From NCBI GenBank assembly GCA_965226925.1, contig CBDDEN010000007.1:124001-188000 (forward strand): DNA of 64,000 nucleotides, written 5' to 3'. The notes beneath the pieces were generated by a model, which saw only the letters and a program-made list of their open reading frames with translations, did no database searches and was not told the DNA's origin. How positions within the stretch are numbered: position 1 is the stretch's first letter; each line of letters begins with the position of its first letter. This document shows positions 10,656 to 19,565 of this stretch, in pieces. This DNA is from CBDDCX01 sp965226925 (lineage in GTDB: Bacteria > Gemmatimonadota > Gemmatimonadetes > Longimicrobiales > Gaopeijiaceae). Both the position numbers and the translations under genes were made by a program.

Positions 10656-10883
10656 ATGACGAGAGCAATGGAACAGGGCATGGACGCGCCCGCGCGCGTC
10701 CTGAGGTTACCTCGAGTGCAGGCCCGCACCGGGCTGGCGCGGAGCACGATCTACGTGCGGGTGGCCGACGGGAGCTTTCCCCAACCGATCCGGCTAGGCG
10801 CCCGCGCCGTCGGCTGGATCGAGTCCGAAGTGGATGCGTGGATCCGAGAACAGATCGCCGCGAGCCGTGGCAACGCCGAGTGA
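10656..10883 (+). CDS. AlpA-like helix-turn-helix transcriptional regulator
   Basis: The 75-residue protein contains VLRLPRVQARTGLARSTIY followed by DGSFPQPIRLGARAVGWIES, EVDAWIREQIAASR. This is the standard layout of the AlpA/phage-excisionase-type MerR-like winged helix. Such proteins regulate integrase or excision functions of integrative elements. The start ATG 10656 follows an AACGGAGG ribosome site. No integrase is directly adjacent now, but recombinase remnants lie at 12.3 kb and at the window start. A copy with two amino-acid differences is at 34732-34959. Confidence 0.85.
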   Translation: MTRAMEQGMDAPARVLRLPRVQARTGLARSTIYVRVADGSFPQPIRLGARAVGWIESEVDAWIREQIAASRGNAE

Positions 10884-11395
10884 TCTGAGACGATAACCAT
10901 CTGAATCGTTCGCAATGAGAGAGAACAGGGGCCATCGACAAACTGCCCTCCCGCAAGGTTCGCTCCTTCGCCGCCTCCGCGGCAGTTCCCCAATTCACGT
11001 CGACATCGGCGGAATGCGGAGTCGCCCGACTGCCGACGCCAATGGGGGTGACATGGCGCTCAGTGAGGTTGGGTAGGTGTAACCGTTCGGTCGTGCCGTG
11101 GTATTGACGTCCCGCTCTGGCCCTACGGCGTCCGCGCACAACGGCGTCCGATCGCCCGACGACCTGTCGCACGGGTTGCCATGGTCGATGGGCGAGGAGC
11201 GCAGACGCGACCTCATGGCGTCGGCATTTCCGGTCGGATCGAGTGCCGCAATTGACTTCACCGCTGGGGAAATGACGCTGCTACGCGCACTGATCGCCGG
11301 CCCGCCGACGCTCAACCGCCATCCCCTGTCCAGGGAGTTCTGCCGGGGCATCGCTCCCTTATGTGGCTGCCTGTCTTGCAGTTGCGGCACGGCCG

Positions 11396-11418
11396 CCGGA
11401 GCGGCGACGCCGCTCCGG
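11396..11418. terminator. GC-rich hairpin (10-bp perfect stem, 3-nt loop)
   Basis: CCGGAGCGGC and its exact reverse complement flank the trinucleotide GAC. The hairpin lies 75 bp downstream of the stop codon of the minus-strand gene at 11493-11780, so it may end that transcript. No U-run follows. Confidence 0.35.
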
Positions 11419-11492
11419 AGCTTTCGGCCGTAGAAGGGAGCGACCCCCCCTTTGGGGATGCCTCGATCGGGGAAGCGGCTGGCGCTCGGCGT

Positions 11493-11780
11493 CTACGTCT
11501 TTTTCGCTGGCTCGACGATGATTCGCCCGCGCCCGCGTTTGACCACATAGCCGCCAGAACGAATCGCAAGCTTGCCTTGCTCAACAAGGGACCAAAAACT
11601 TTCGGCGATCAACTCGGCGTTCCGGTCGCTCGCCCTTGCGGTTGCTGGCCGGGAGAGCCACTCGGCGAACGCCCGCTCGCCGATATCTTCGCCAACGGAC
11701 TTGCGAAGTGCGTTCAGCTTGCGGAGGTGGCCCTTCGTTAGAGCACTCTCATCAATGTCCCTCGAGGATGTCTGCGGCAT
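11493..11780 (-). CDS. Small hypothetical protein (95 aa)
   Basis: This is a compact, charged protein with no membrane segment. It begins MPQTSSRDIDESALTKGHLR and ends in a basic stretch (GGYVVKRGRGRIIVEPAKKT). The start is supported by an AAGGGAGAG ribosome site directly upstream. Central residues GERAFAEWLSRPATA and AELIAESFWSLVEQGKLAI suggest a helical fold, possibly winged-helix. I do not recognise the family. It sits among integrase and AlpA remnants, so it may be cargo or an accessory gene of an integrative element. Confidence 0.55.
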   Translation of the reverse strand: MPQTSSRDIDESALTKGHLRKLNALRKSVGEDIGERAFAEWLSRPATARASDRNAELIAESFWSLVEQGKLAIRSGGYVVKRGRGRIIVEPAKKT

Positions 11781-11897
11781 AGCTCTCCCTTCCGTGATAC
11801 TTATGTGCTGAGACCGTGGTGTGATTATAGCAGATTAGGGCCTTCGTCAACCTCCTCCCGCCGATGAGGTCTCCACGGCGGCTCTCCTTGAGGGGAG

Positions 11898-12247
11898 CTA
11901 TTGATCTTCGATCCCTGTAAGCAGGTCCGCTTGGATGCGGCGAATCTTCCTGCCCACCTGGCAGACCGGACGAGCGGCCGCGGGGGTCTCGGCATAGTAG
12001 TTTGCGTGGGCGAGGTGATCGCGCAGATCACGGATCTCATTGAAGCCGCGCTTTACTGTGGTGGACGACACCGAGCGCAAGTGCTTGATCTTCGGCTCCA
12101 GCGGGTGGGTACGTAGTCGTCAAAGATGGCAATCGGGTGGCCGACGTGTCCGCCAAGGTCCGCTAGGGTCGTTTGGAATCCAGTTCCTAAAAATGGGTAT
12201 GAAAAGGGGACAACCAAAGAGATAGCATAGGTATATCGTTGTACCAC
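11898..12247 (-). pseudogene. Frameshifted remnant with a HEPN-like RDxxxH motif
   Basis: The 5' part (TLADLGGHVGHPIAIFDDYV) is in one frame. The 3' part (PLEPKIKHLRSVSSTTVKRG, then FNEIRDLRDHLAHANYYAET) is in another, with the break near 12110. RDHLAH fits the R-[N/D]-x3-H motif of HEPN domains, which occur in toxins, Abi proteins and related accessory genes. The N-terminus is missing or truncated by the integrase remnant. The HEPN assignment rests on one motif and is tentative. Confidence 0.4.
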
Positions 12248-12289
12248 AGTAACTTATCAGATCCATCATGATTCTTGCCGTGAATCACG

Positions 12290-12592
12290 CCACCGGTACT
12301 CTGCCGAGTGGACCGAGATTGATCGGGACGAGGGTGTGTGGACTGTCCCGGCCAGGCGGACGAAGGCGAACCGCGAGCACCGGGTCCCGCTGTGTGGTCG
12401 TGCACTGGAGATTCTGGACGGGGCACGGACGCTGGTGAAGGGAACCAGTCCGTATCTGTTTCCCAATCGGCTCGGCAAGCAGCTCGAGGAGAAGCAACTG
12501 CGCCGGATGCTCGGGAAGCACAAGATCGCGGCCGTGCCCCACGGTTTTCGCTCCAGTTTCCGCGATTGGGCGGCCGAGGAGACGAATCATCG
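12290..12592 (+). pseudogene. Integrase (P4-type tyrosine recombinase) catalytic-domain fragment
   Basis: The translation reads AEWTEIDRDEGVWTVPARR, TKANREHRVPLC, YLFPNRLGKQL and PHGFRSSFRDWAAEETNH. This is the central catalytic domain of P4-like integrases, including the H-x-x-R box (HGFRSSFRDW). The N-terminal third is absent. After DWAAEETNH the sequence diverges before the expected GH...Y region, so the nucleophile tyrosine is missing. It is a relic of an integrative element. Confidence 0.8.
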
Positions 12593-13127
12593 GCTATATA
12601 CGATGGTCTTGCGTCGTCGTAACTGTATGACTCGTAGTAACTTATAGATGTCCTAGGTCTTGAGCCGACTCGTCGCTGCCGTATATTATCCCGTATATTT
12701 CTAGCGCGATCACATGGGAGCTTACGGTACGTTGGCGGAACCCGTGACAGGTGCCACCTTGGGTGCCGCAGGCGTCGCGAGGGCCTGAGAAAGACCACGC
12801 AGATGACGATCCGGCAATGCCGAATGTTGCATTTCGTCGCCACGGCGCGGGCGTTCGCGAACGTCCTGGCGGCGGGCAATGAGGCAGTCTCGAAGTACGA
12901 CGCGCCCGGTCACGTCCGGGGAGAGGATTGTTGACGGACGAGTTCGAGCGACCAATGGAGGCTCCGGGGGCCTCGTGGCCGAGCGACCCGCGCACCCAAC
13001 GTTGCTCTCTGCGGAGCGATGAGGACCATGATGGCGGCTCAACCCAGACGACGTGATCGCCAGACTCGGTCCTGACCAGCGACCGGTCGGGAGCGAGTCC
13101 TGCGGTTGGCGCCCGCGCCCGCGGCGT
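12593..13127. other. Stretch without a recognisable gene
   Basis: It starts with an AT-rich patch holding two CCGTATAT copies (about 12678-12697) and then becomes GC-rich. A short plus-strand reading (TLAEPVTGATLGAAGVARA, then stop, about 12728-12788) may be the tail of a lost gene. Nothing else is supportable. Confidence 0.4.
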
Positions 13128-13759
13128 TCATCGTCTCCAGGCCGCAGCATCGGGAATCCCGCGGCTGAAGAGCACATCGAGACCGTCGAGACCCGCTTGA
13201 CGAGCGAGGGCCGCTGCCGCATCCGCCTGCGGCGGGTCACGCAGAATGCCTCGGACCTGGCCGCTCTTCGGATCGAGCAAGATGGCCATAGGAAGGTCGG
13301 TGTTGCTGTCCAGCGTCGCGGAGCCACCGGGCCCAGAGAGAGTGATATTCGCCAAGTCACCGGCCCAGCCCGGCTCGGCCGCGAGAACGAAAGCGAAAGA
13401 GGAGCTTCCATCGCTGTCGGCCACCATTGGCATGGCGAAGTCGACGGAGAAGAGCTCGTCGCCGCTGGCGGTCCGTCCGACGATGCGGTGCTCGCCGGCG
13501 GTCTCGGGCAGCGCGGGCGGGGCGTCGACCACGAAGGCGGGGTTCAGATAGAGTTCGCCGCTGGCGTTTGCACCGCCCCACAGGAGGAGAGCCTGGGTGG
13601 AAACCCTTTCCGTCGCCGCGTGGGCGCTCTCGCGTCGCGCGGCCGGAAGCGGGCGTGGGCATCGTCTCTCGCGTCCTGGGCGGCGACCGAGAGGCGGCTG
13701 ACCACTAGGAACACCACCGTCAAGGCAGCACGGATTCCCGTTCCATGCAGGATCGTCAT
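13128..13759 (-). pseudogene. Truncated paralogue of the adjacent metalloprotease (signal peptide + C-terminal domain)
   Basis: The minus-strand start at 13759 gives a signal peptide (ALTVVFLVVSRLSVAAQ). After a single frameshift near 13625 the reading continues AHAATERVSTQALLLWGG, then NPAFVVDAPPALPETAG, and ends LFSRGIPDAAAWRR. This parallels the last ~150 residues of the neighbouring protease (PAFVLDALPTLPERAG ... LFSRGILGTEAWRR). The catalytic core is absent, as if an internal deletion had joined the leader to the tail. It lies 88 bp downstream of the full-length gene, in the same orientation. Confidence 0.65.
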
Positions 13760-13847
13760 TCTATCCCACCTCCGGGGCGCTGCCCGCAACGGGCGGGCGA
13801 CTCCCGACACTTCACAAGACCCGATGGCAGCCACTGTGCCGTAGCCG

Positions 13848-16800
13848 TCACCTTCGCCAAGCCTCTGTGCCGAGGATGCCGCGGCTGAACAGGGTAACCG
13901 TGCCCGGCGACGCGAGCAAGGGTTGACGGGCGGCGACGGTCTGCTCCGGTGATCCGTGCAGAATCGCCTGAATTCGGCGCGTCGTCGCGTCCAGGACGAG
14001 CGCCGCGACGGAGGACTGGGGATCGTCGCGTGCCAGCGTCGCAGAGCCCTCCGGGCCGGTGAGGGTGATGGTAGCCAGCGCCTCAGCCCATTCGGCCTGC
14101 ACCGGGATGGCGAACGTGAAGCCGGCGTCACCCTCCGCTTCGGGGTCGGCGACCTCCTGCATTTCGAAGCGCAGCGCGAACAGCTCCCGTCCCTGCCGGT
14201 CCGAGCCCGCCAGGCGGTACGGTCCGGCCCTTTCCGGCAAGGTAGGGAGCGCGTCCAGCACGAAGGCGGGTTCAATCCTTAGTCCGCCGCCCTCGACCCC
14301 ACCGCGCACCATCAGGACCCGCCCCGCGGCGTGCGACGCCATCGCGGCCTGGGTTTCCGTGCGATAGTCCGTCGCTCTCGTGAACGAGTAGTCGCTGATC
14401 CAATCGCTGGTGCGGCAGTACGTCATGAGGTCGGTGAAGTCCTCAGGGTCCACCAGCGTCCCGTCCCGGAAGTCGTAGCCCCAAGCGCCGATCATGCCTC
14501 TTGAGTGCGGATACCGTCCATCGACATCTGGGGGGTTACCGCAGGGAGTATGCCGCAACGAGAGGTTGTGCCCGAATTCGTGGGCAATTGTGTGGCCGTC
14601 CAACCGCGACACGCTGGACTTGCCGCTGATGTGTGCGATGCCAAGTATGTCGCTCGTTTTCCACGGCGGCACGCCCATGTAGTACCCGGAGGCGCCATCT
14701 GCCACGCGGAGCAGCGCGATATCGCCGAGGACGCGGTCCATGTTCACCGTCGGGTCATAATCCACCAGCACCGCCTCCCGTACGGACACTTCCATCACGG
14801 CCACGGGCAGCCAATCGCGCGTCTCGTAGAACAAATCGTGTTCCGCCGTCAACTCGACGGCTACCTTGAATCCCGACGAGTCGGGCTTCTCGGTCCAAAG
14901 GAACGGCACGGCGGTCACATGGAAGTCCGGTATGGACCGGATATCGAGTGCCATGCGGCCCTCTTTCGGTATCCGGCCTCCGATCCCAAGCGACGGGTCC
15001 AGCGTTCCGTCAGGGTCGGCCTCCACCACCATCTCGGTGCCTGGAACCAGTACGGAGCCCGGCACCACCGCGTTCGCCGTCGCGTCCAGATCACCCTCCG
15101 CCATCGTCCCCGGGACCTGTTGCGAACTCCCGTCGATCCGAACTGAATGCACTTCCTGCCCGCCCCGATAGAACGTCGCATGTACCGGCGGCATCGAGGC
15201 CGTCACGTCGTCGTCGGCCATCACGAACACCCGCAGCAGCGCGTCCTCTCCCGCCACCAGAGGTACGGAGAAATCATGGGACTGCACGGCTTGAGTCAGG
15301 TAGGCATGCACCCCGGGCGGGTGCAGCTCGAATGAACTCACGAACGTGTAGGCGCCTCGCGTCTCCTCGGTTTGACCAGTGACCTTGACGTAGTATGTCC
15401 CGGCGCTCAGACGCCGTACGATCGAGAAACTTCCGAACGACCCGTCGTAGCCTACGAGCGCGCCGTCCGCGTCGTATAACTCGCCATTCACAACCGTGTT
15501 GCCTTCCGCGCTAACGGACAGGGTGCCGCGTCCGCCGATTTCGACCCGGAACCAATCCTCGTCGGCCAAGCTCTCCAACTCGCCCTCAGCGCTTTGCCCG
15601 ACCGATACGTCCGTCGCGCCGGTGGCATCGTTGCCGTGGTCATCCGGGCACGCCGTCACCCGGGCGTCGGAAATGCCGTTCAACCAGTTCCGGAACCCGG
15701 CCGTCGACGCGCACAGTCCTGTGCCGTCCAGCCGCAGCGTCGACAGGAAGGCCAGTTGGCGCATCCTGCCCGGCAGCTCCCCGGAAAGCTTGTCGTTTCC
15801 GTTGAGTGTCAGGTCCACAAGGTACAACAAGTCCCCGGCTTCATCGGGCAGGATCCCCACGAGGTTGTTGTCCGACAGGTCCAGTGCCGTCACCCGGTCC
15901 GTGCCGTCGGCACTGACACCGTACCAATCGTCCAACGGGCCGTCGCCAAGCCAGTTCGTATTCGTGTCCCAGGCGTCGCCCTTTGTCCACTCGTAGATCG
16001 CCGCCAGCGCCTGGCGATCACTCCCTTGGACAATCGGACACTCTTCGCCGAATACGTCCGCGACGCCGCGGAGCCATTGCCGAAACTCCGTGGTCTGCGG
16101 CGCACACAACCCGGTCTCGACGAATTGAAGATTCCACAACTCGGTAAGACCCGTAAGGGTTGCAGGCAAGGGGCCGACAAGGTGACGATTGTAGTTGAGT
16201 ACAAGGTGCTCGAGCGCAGACAGTGCGCCCATTTCGGGCGGAACCGGACCGGCGAGGTCGTTGTTATAGAGCCACAGCCCCGTAAGGTTGGAGAGGTTGC
16301 CGAGTTCACGTGGGATCGGGCCGGTGAGACGGTTCAGAAAGAGCGATAGGCCCCTGAGACTGTCGAGGTTGCCGAGTTCGGTAGGGATCGGGCCGCTCAG
16401 TTCGTTGATGGCCAGATTCAGCGATCTCAAGTTGGCGAGGCTGCCAAGCTCAGCGGGTAGGGAGCCCCGGAGGCCATGCGGCGTTTGGTCGTCTTCCCAC
16501 GTGCCGGCGAGATCCAGCCGGACGACTCGGCCGGAGGTATCCGTATCCACCCCGTACCACTCCGCAAGCGGTGCGTCGGTGAGCCAGTTTTCTGAGTTGA
16601 CCCAGTTTGGCCCGTCTGTTGCTTCGTATAGAGCCACCAGCGCCGCCCGGTCCGGGTTAGGACCGACCGTGATCTCGGCCGTTCCCTGTGCGCTGCCGGC
16701 AGTCGCCGTGATCGTGGCCGCTCCCACGGCGACACCTGTCACCAGACCCGTAGCGTCCACCGTCGCTATCGCGGCGTCACTGGACTCCCACGAGAACTCC

Positions 16801-17522
16801 ACTCCCGCAACCGCCTCCCCGCTCTCGTCGAATGCCTCCGCCGTCAGCTGCAGCGTACTGCCCAACTCAATCGTCTCCGCAGACGGCGACACCTCGACCG
16901 AGGCCACCGGCTGCATCACCGTCACTACCGCGGAGCCTGACGCCTCGCCCGCGCTCGCCGTAATCGTGGCCACTCCTTCGGCGACCCCCGTCACCAGACC
17001 CCCAGCGTCAACCGTTGCCACCGCAGCATCACTGGACTCCCACGAGAACTCCGCTCCTGCCACCGCATGGCCGTTCTCGTCGAACGCCTCTGCCGTCAGC
17101 TGAACGGTCTGACCCAACGCGGTCAGCTCGTACACGGACGGCGACACCTCGACCGAAGCCACCGACTGCATCACCGTCACCACCGCGGAGCCTGATGCCG
17201 ACCCGGCGGACGCCGTGATCGTCGCCGTCCCATTGCCCACAGCCCTCACCAGACCTGCCGCATCCACCGTCGCCACCGAGCTGGTGCTACTCGTCCAGGT
17301 CACGGTGGCCCCAGCCATGACCCGGGCGTTCTGGTCCCGCACCTCCGCGCTCAATTGAACCGTTATGCCCAACGCGGTCAGCTCGTGCCTGGCCGGGCTC
17401 ACCGTGACCGTCGTCGGACGGGCGGGCTCTGGCGCGGTGGCGCTGTCGCCGCCGCAGGCCCACCCCAAGGCTAGGCTCGCCAGTACCGCGGACAGCCGGA
17501 TGATGGTGCGGTGACAGCTCAT
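13848..17522 (-). CDS. Multidomain lipoprotein: BIG2 repeats, LRR, PPC-like domain and zinc metalloprotease
   Basis: The protein has 1,224 residues. The N-terminus MSCHRTIIRLSAVLASLALG ends in WACGG, a lipoprotein-type signal with Cys23 as the probable lipidation site. Three BIG2 Ig-like repeats (about residues 33-285, each with TVDA.GLV..V..G.ATITA) are followed by leucine-rich repeats of the L..L.NL.SL..LSL type (about 290-600), a PPC-like domain (DEDWFRVEIGGRGTLSVSAEG), and a peptidase domain with HEFGHNLSLRH. His981, His985 and His991 are the likely zinc ligands, with a metzincin-like Met-turn LMTYC and WISDY after it. A C-terminal domain shared with the truncated neighbour ends the protein. 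It is probably surface- or periplasm-anchored and cleaves external protein. An IS3 element begins 87 bp upstream of the start and may have displaced its promoter. Confidence 0.85.
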   Translation of the reverse strand: MSCHRTIIRLSAVLASLALGWACGGDSATAPEPARPTTVTVSPARHELTALGITVQLSAEVRDQNARVMAGATVTWTSSTSSVATVDAAGLVRAVGNGTATITASAGSASGSAVVTVMQSVASVEVSPSVYELTALGQTVQLTAEAFDENGHAVAGAEFSWESSDAAVATVDAGGLVTGVAEGVATITASAGEASGSAVVTVMQPVASVEVSPSAETIELGSTLQLTAEAFDESGEAVAGVEFSWESSDAAIATVDATGLVTGVAVGAATITATAGSAQGTAEITVGPNPDRAALVALYEATDGPNWVNSENWLTDAPLAEWYGVDTDTSGRVVRLDLAGTWEDDQTPHGLRGSLPAELGSLANLRSLNLAINELSGPIPTELGNLDSLRGLSLFLNRLTGPIPRELGNLSNLTGLWLYNNDLAGPVPPEMGALSALEHLVLNYNRHLVGPLPATLTGLTELWNLQFVETGLCAPQTTEFRQWLRGVADVFGEECPIVQGSDRQALAAIYEWTKGDAWDTNTNWLGDGPLDDWYGVSADGTDRVTALDLSDNNLVGILPDEAGDLLYLVDLTLNGNDKLSGELPGRMRQLAFLSTLRLDGTGLCASTAGFRNWLNGISDARVTACPDDHGNDATGATDVSVGQSAEGELESLADEDWFRVEIGGRGTLSVSAEGNTVVNGELYDADGALVGYDGSFGSFSIVRRLSAGTYYVKVTGQTEETRGAYTFVSSFELHPPGVHAYLTQAVQSHDFSVPLVAGEDALLRVFVMADDDVTASMPPVHATFYRGGQEVHSVRIDGSSQQVPGTMAEGDLDATANAVVPGSVLVPGTEMVVEADPDGTLDPSLGIGGRIPKEGRMALDIRSIPDFHVTAVPFLWTEKPDSSGFKVAVELTAEHDLFYETRDWLPVAVMEVSVREAVLVDYDPTVNMDRVLGDIALLRVADGASGYYMGVPPWKTSDILGIAHISGKSSVSRLDGHTIAHEFGHNLSLRHTPCGNPPDVDGRYPHSRGMIGAWGYDFRDGTLVDPEDFTDLMTYCRTSDWISDYSFTRATDYRTETQAAMASHAAGRVLMVRGGVEGGGLRIEPAFVLDALPTLPERAGPYRLAGSDRQGRELFALRFEMQEVADPEAEGDAGFTFAIPVQAEWAEALATITLTGPEGSATLARDDPQSSVAALVLDATTRRIQAILHGSPEQTVAARQPLLASPGTVTLFSRGILGTEAWRR

Positions 17523-17608
17523 TCGGATTCCTGAATGGCCCAAAGATGGGAGTCCATATCCACCGAACCGAAACGGATTTCCTTGGCCCTTCGTGGCCGT
17601 GAACGGAC

Positions 17609-18864
17609 TGCTCTTCCCCCCGAAAGTTGATCCAGAGCGAGTTGCATAAAGGCGGCTAGATTCCGGGTGACCTAAGAACCCGCGAGGAAGCGGGGGAGGA
17701 AGCTCGAGGATGAGGAAATCGGCGTTCACAGAGGAACAGATTGCGCTAGCGCTTCGGCAGGCGGAGGGTGGGACCACGGTGGGGGAGATCTGCCGCAAGC
17801 TTCAGGTGTCGGAGGCGACGTTTTACAGGTGGAAGAAGAAGTTCGGAGGGTTGGGGGTGCCGGAGCTTCGGGAGCTGAGGCAGCTCAGGGAGGAGAACCG
17901 GAAGCTGAAGCAGGTGGTCGCTGATCTGAGCTTGGACAGGCACATCTTGAGTGAGGCGGTCAAAAAAAAGTGGTAAGCCCAGTGCTCAGGCGGGATGCGG
18001 TGCGCTGGGCGAGGACGGCCTATCGGGTTTCAGAGCGCCGGGCCTGTCGAGTGCTCGGGGTGGCCCGCTCGACGGTCCGGTACCGGAGCGTTCGGAGGAG
18101 TGACGACATCCTGCGTAGGAGGCTTCGTGAGCTCGCCGGAGTGCGGGTATCGTATGGATATCGACAACTCCACACGTTGCTGCGTAGGGAGGGATGGCCC
18201 GTGAACGCGAAGCGGGTCTACCGGCTTTACCGCGAAGAGGGGCTGGTGCTGCGCCGGAAGAGACCGAAGCGGCGCCGGAGTGCGGCGATCCGAGAGCAGA
18301 GCTGTGCGCCGAGTCGAGCGAACGAGCGTTGGGCGATGGATTTCGTGCATGACACGCTCTCGGGGGGCGGGCGGATGCGGGTATTGGCTGTGATCGACGT
18401 CTACACGCGCGAGTGCGTAGCCCTTCGCGCGGGCCGCGGCTTTCGTGGCGATGACGTGGTGCGGATACTCACAGAGGCTTGTAAGCAGCGCGGCGGAGTT
18501 CTACCCGAGGTCATCTCGGTCGACAACGGGACGGAGTTCACGTCTCGAGCGTTGGATCACTGGGCGTATTGGAACAAGGTGAAGCTGGACTTCAGCCGGC
18601 CGGGCAAGCCGACGGACAATGCGTACATTGAGGCGTTCAACAGCATCCTCAGACGGGAGTGCTTATCGCAACACTGGCATATCGATCTGGACGACGCCGA
18701 GCGCTCGCTCAGGCGCTGGAAGGAGGAGTACAATAACTTCAGACCACATGGGAGCTTGGACCGTTCTACACCGGCGGACTTCGCCGCCGTCGCTCCCTTC
18801 ACCCAGGACCCGGATCAGCTCGAAAACTTGCAGACCGAGTGGACCCAACTTGGGGGCAAGAGCA
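17609..18864 (+). mobile_element. IS3-family element (A8G frameshift type), about 1.26 kb
   Basis: Imperfect terminal inverted repeats begin TGCTCTTCCCCCCGAAAG on the left and read TGCTCTTGCCCCCAAGTTGG from the right end. Two overlapping transposase frames lie between them. No clear target duplication is visible, because the right side abuts the end of another IS. Confidence 0.8.
17710..17976 (+). CDS. IS3-family transposase OrfA
   Basis: This 88-residue protein has a helix-turn-helix (FTEEQIALALRQAEGGTTVG, then VSEATFYRWKKKFGG) and a leucine-zipper-like coiled coil (LRQLREENRKLKQVVADLSL). It binds the element ends. Near its 3' end the slippery run A AAA AAG (within eight A residues at 17962-17969) overlaps the start of OrfB in the -1 frame. 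That is the usual arrangement for making the OrfAB transposase by programmed frameshifting. Confidence 0.9.
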   Translation: MRKSAFTEEQIALALRQAEGGTTVGEICRKLQVSEATFYRWKKKFGGLGVPELRELRQLREENRKLKQVVADLSLDRHILSEAVKKKW

Positions 18865-18971
18865 CAGGTGCTGGGACTAACATAGGATGTGGTACCGCTC
18901 TTGGGGGCAGGTCACGTGGGAGAATGGCTACAACGAAAGCTTCAACGGGACGCTGGGGGAAGAAGTCCTGA
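17970..18971 (+). CDS. IS3-family transposase OrfB (DDE integrase domain)
   Basis: This is the rve-type catalytic subunit. The expected acidic residues are in WAMDFVHD, VISVDNGTEF and NAYIEAFNSIL, and the PHGSL motif is at RPHGSLDRSTP. It lies in the -1 frame relative to OrfA and would be read by frameshifting at the A8G run. The frame continues past the right inverted repeat (18864) into the neighbouring IS remnant, so the last ~35 residues are foreign. The core looks intact. Confidence 0.85.
   Translation: MVSPVLRRDAVRWARTAYRVSERRACRVLGVARSTVRYRSVRRSDDILRRRLRELAGVRVSYGYRQLHTLLRREGWPVNAKRVYRLYREEGLVLRRKRPKRRRSAAIREQSCAPSRANERWAMDFVHDTLSGGGRMRVLAVIDVYTRECVALRAGRGFRGDDVVRILTEACKQRGGVLPEVISVDNGTEFTSRALDHWAYWNKVKLDFSRPGKPTDNAYIEAFNSILRRECLSQHWHIDLDDAERSLRRWKEEYNNFRPHGSLDRSTPADFAAVAPFTQDPDQLENLQTEWTQLGGKSTGAGTNIGCGTALGGRSRGRMATTKASTGRWGKKS
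18865..18914 (+). mobile_element. Isolated 50-bp right end of another IS3-group element
   Basis: The 50 bp from CAGGTGCTGGGACTAACATA to GGGGGCAGGTCA are repeated at about 21403-21453 and, inverted, at 28046-28094. It is the right terminus of an IS3-group element similar to the copy at 24.8 kb. Here it is left without any of its own coding sequence. Confidence 0.7.
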
Positions 18972-19203
18972 AGCGGGAGATCTTCTACTCGTTGGAGGAG
19001 GCGAAAGTGCTCATCGAACAGTGGCGGCGGGAGTACAACACCATCCGACCCCACAGCTCGCTCCGCTACCGACCACCGGCCCCCGAAGCGCTACGGCCCG
19101 ATCCCTTCTTCTTGAATCTGCCCAAGCTTAACGGCCCTCACCCCAGGCTTCAGGAGGCCGTTGGACTAACACAGTAGGTGGTACCACTATTGGGGGCCGG
19201 TCA
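18915..19203 (+). pseudogene. IS3-group transposase C-terminal fragment with right inverted repeat
   Basis: The reading begins inside the catalytic domain at WENGYNESFNGTLGEEVLKR (with the DDE glutamate) and continues EIFYSLEEAKVLIEQWRREY and IRPHSSLRYRPPAPEA to the stop. It ends in a variant right terminus (GGACTAACACAGTAGGTGG ... GGCCGGTCA). The first four-fifths of the transposase are missing. Confidence 0.8.
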
Positions 19204-19204
19204 G

Positions 19205-19300
19205 TCACACTCTCGGCGTTGACGACGGCGACGCGCGCGGAGCGGAGCGTATCATCGCCAAGCCGGAGCTTGGCGAGACGCGGGCGTAGCCGATCAGCAT
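19205..19300 (-). pseudogene. Possible N-terminal stub of a serine recombinase (resolvase/invertase)
   Basis: The minus-strand start at 19300 encodes MLIGYARVS, the characteristic first strand of resolvases and invertases. After these nine residues the sequence no longer fits the family, and an IS end follows. Recognition rests on a very short match. Confidence 0.3.
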
Positions 19301-19535
19301 GTGTTGTAAACGGTCGTTTGCGACACGCTGGCAATGACGCCGTCCAGCGAGCGCCGCCGTGTGTCGTATCCCGTGTCTGATTCTATGTCTTGCAGACGTC
19401 AAGCGCGTGTGACAGTGCCGTTCGCTTCTACGTCCGCCGCCGCAGATCCTTACTGGGATAGTAACAGCCCCACAAAAACAGCACCAAAATCGGCCCACGG
19501 CGCACATTCGTTATGATTGCTGTACGTTGCGAAGA

Positions 19536-19565
19536 AAGGAATCCCCGATGAAGGAATCCCCGATG
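19536..19565 (+). repeat. Tandem duplication of ribosome site and start codon
   Basis: The 15-bp unit AAGGAATCCCCGATG occurs twice back to back, so the DUF169 gene has two consecutive Shine-Dalgarno/ATG units in the same frame. Confidence 0.85.

Larger units (their letters stand above)
6424..10978 (+). repeat. Long inverted duplication, copy 1 (autotransporter C-terminus + alpA)
   Basis: This segment is repeated in inverse orientation at 34637-38876. Sequence matches from the Fn3 repeat at about 6.42 kb through the barrel, the downstream 0.9 kb and the AlpA gene, to the shared 'GCCGCCTCCG' at about 10978. The copies differ by scattered substitutions, by one proline codon in a linker, and by a 324-bp block present only here (about 10173-10499). 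Confidence 0.85.
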
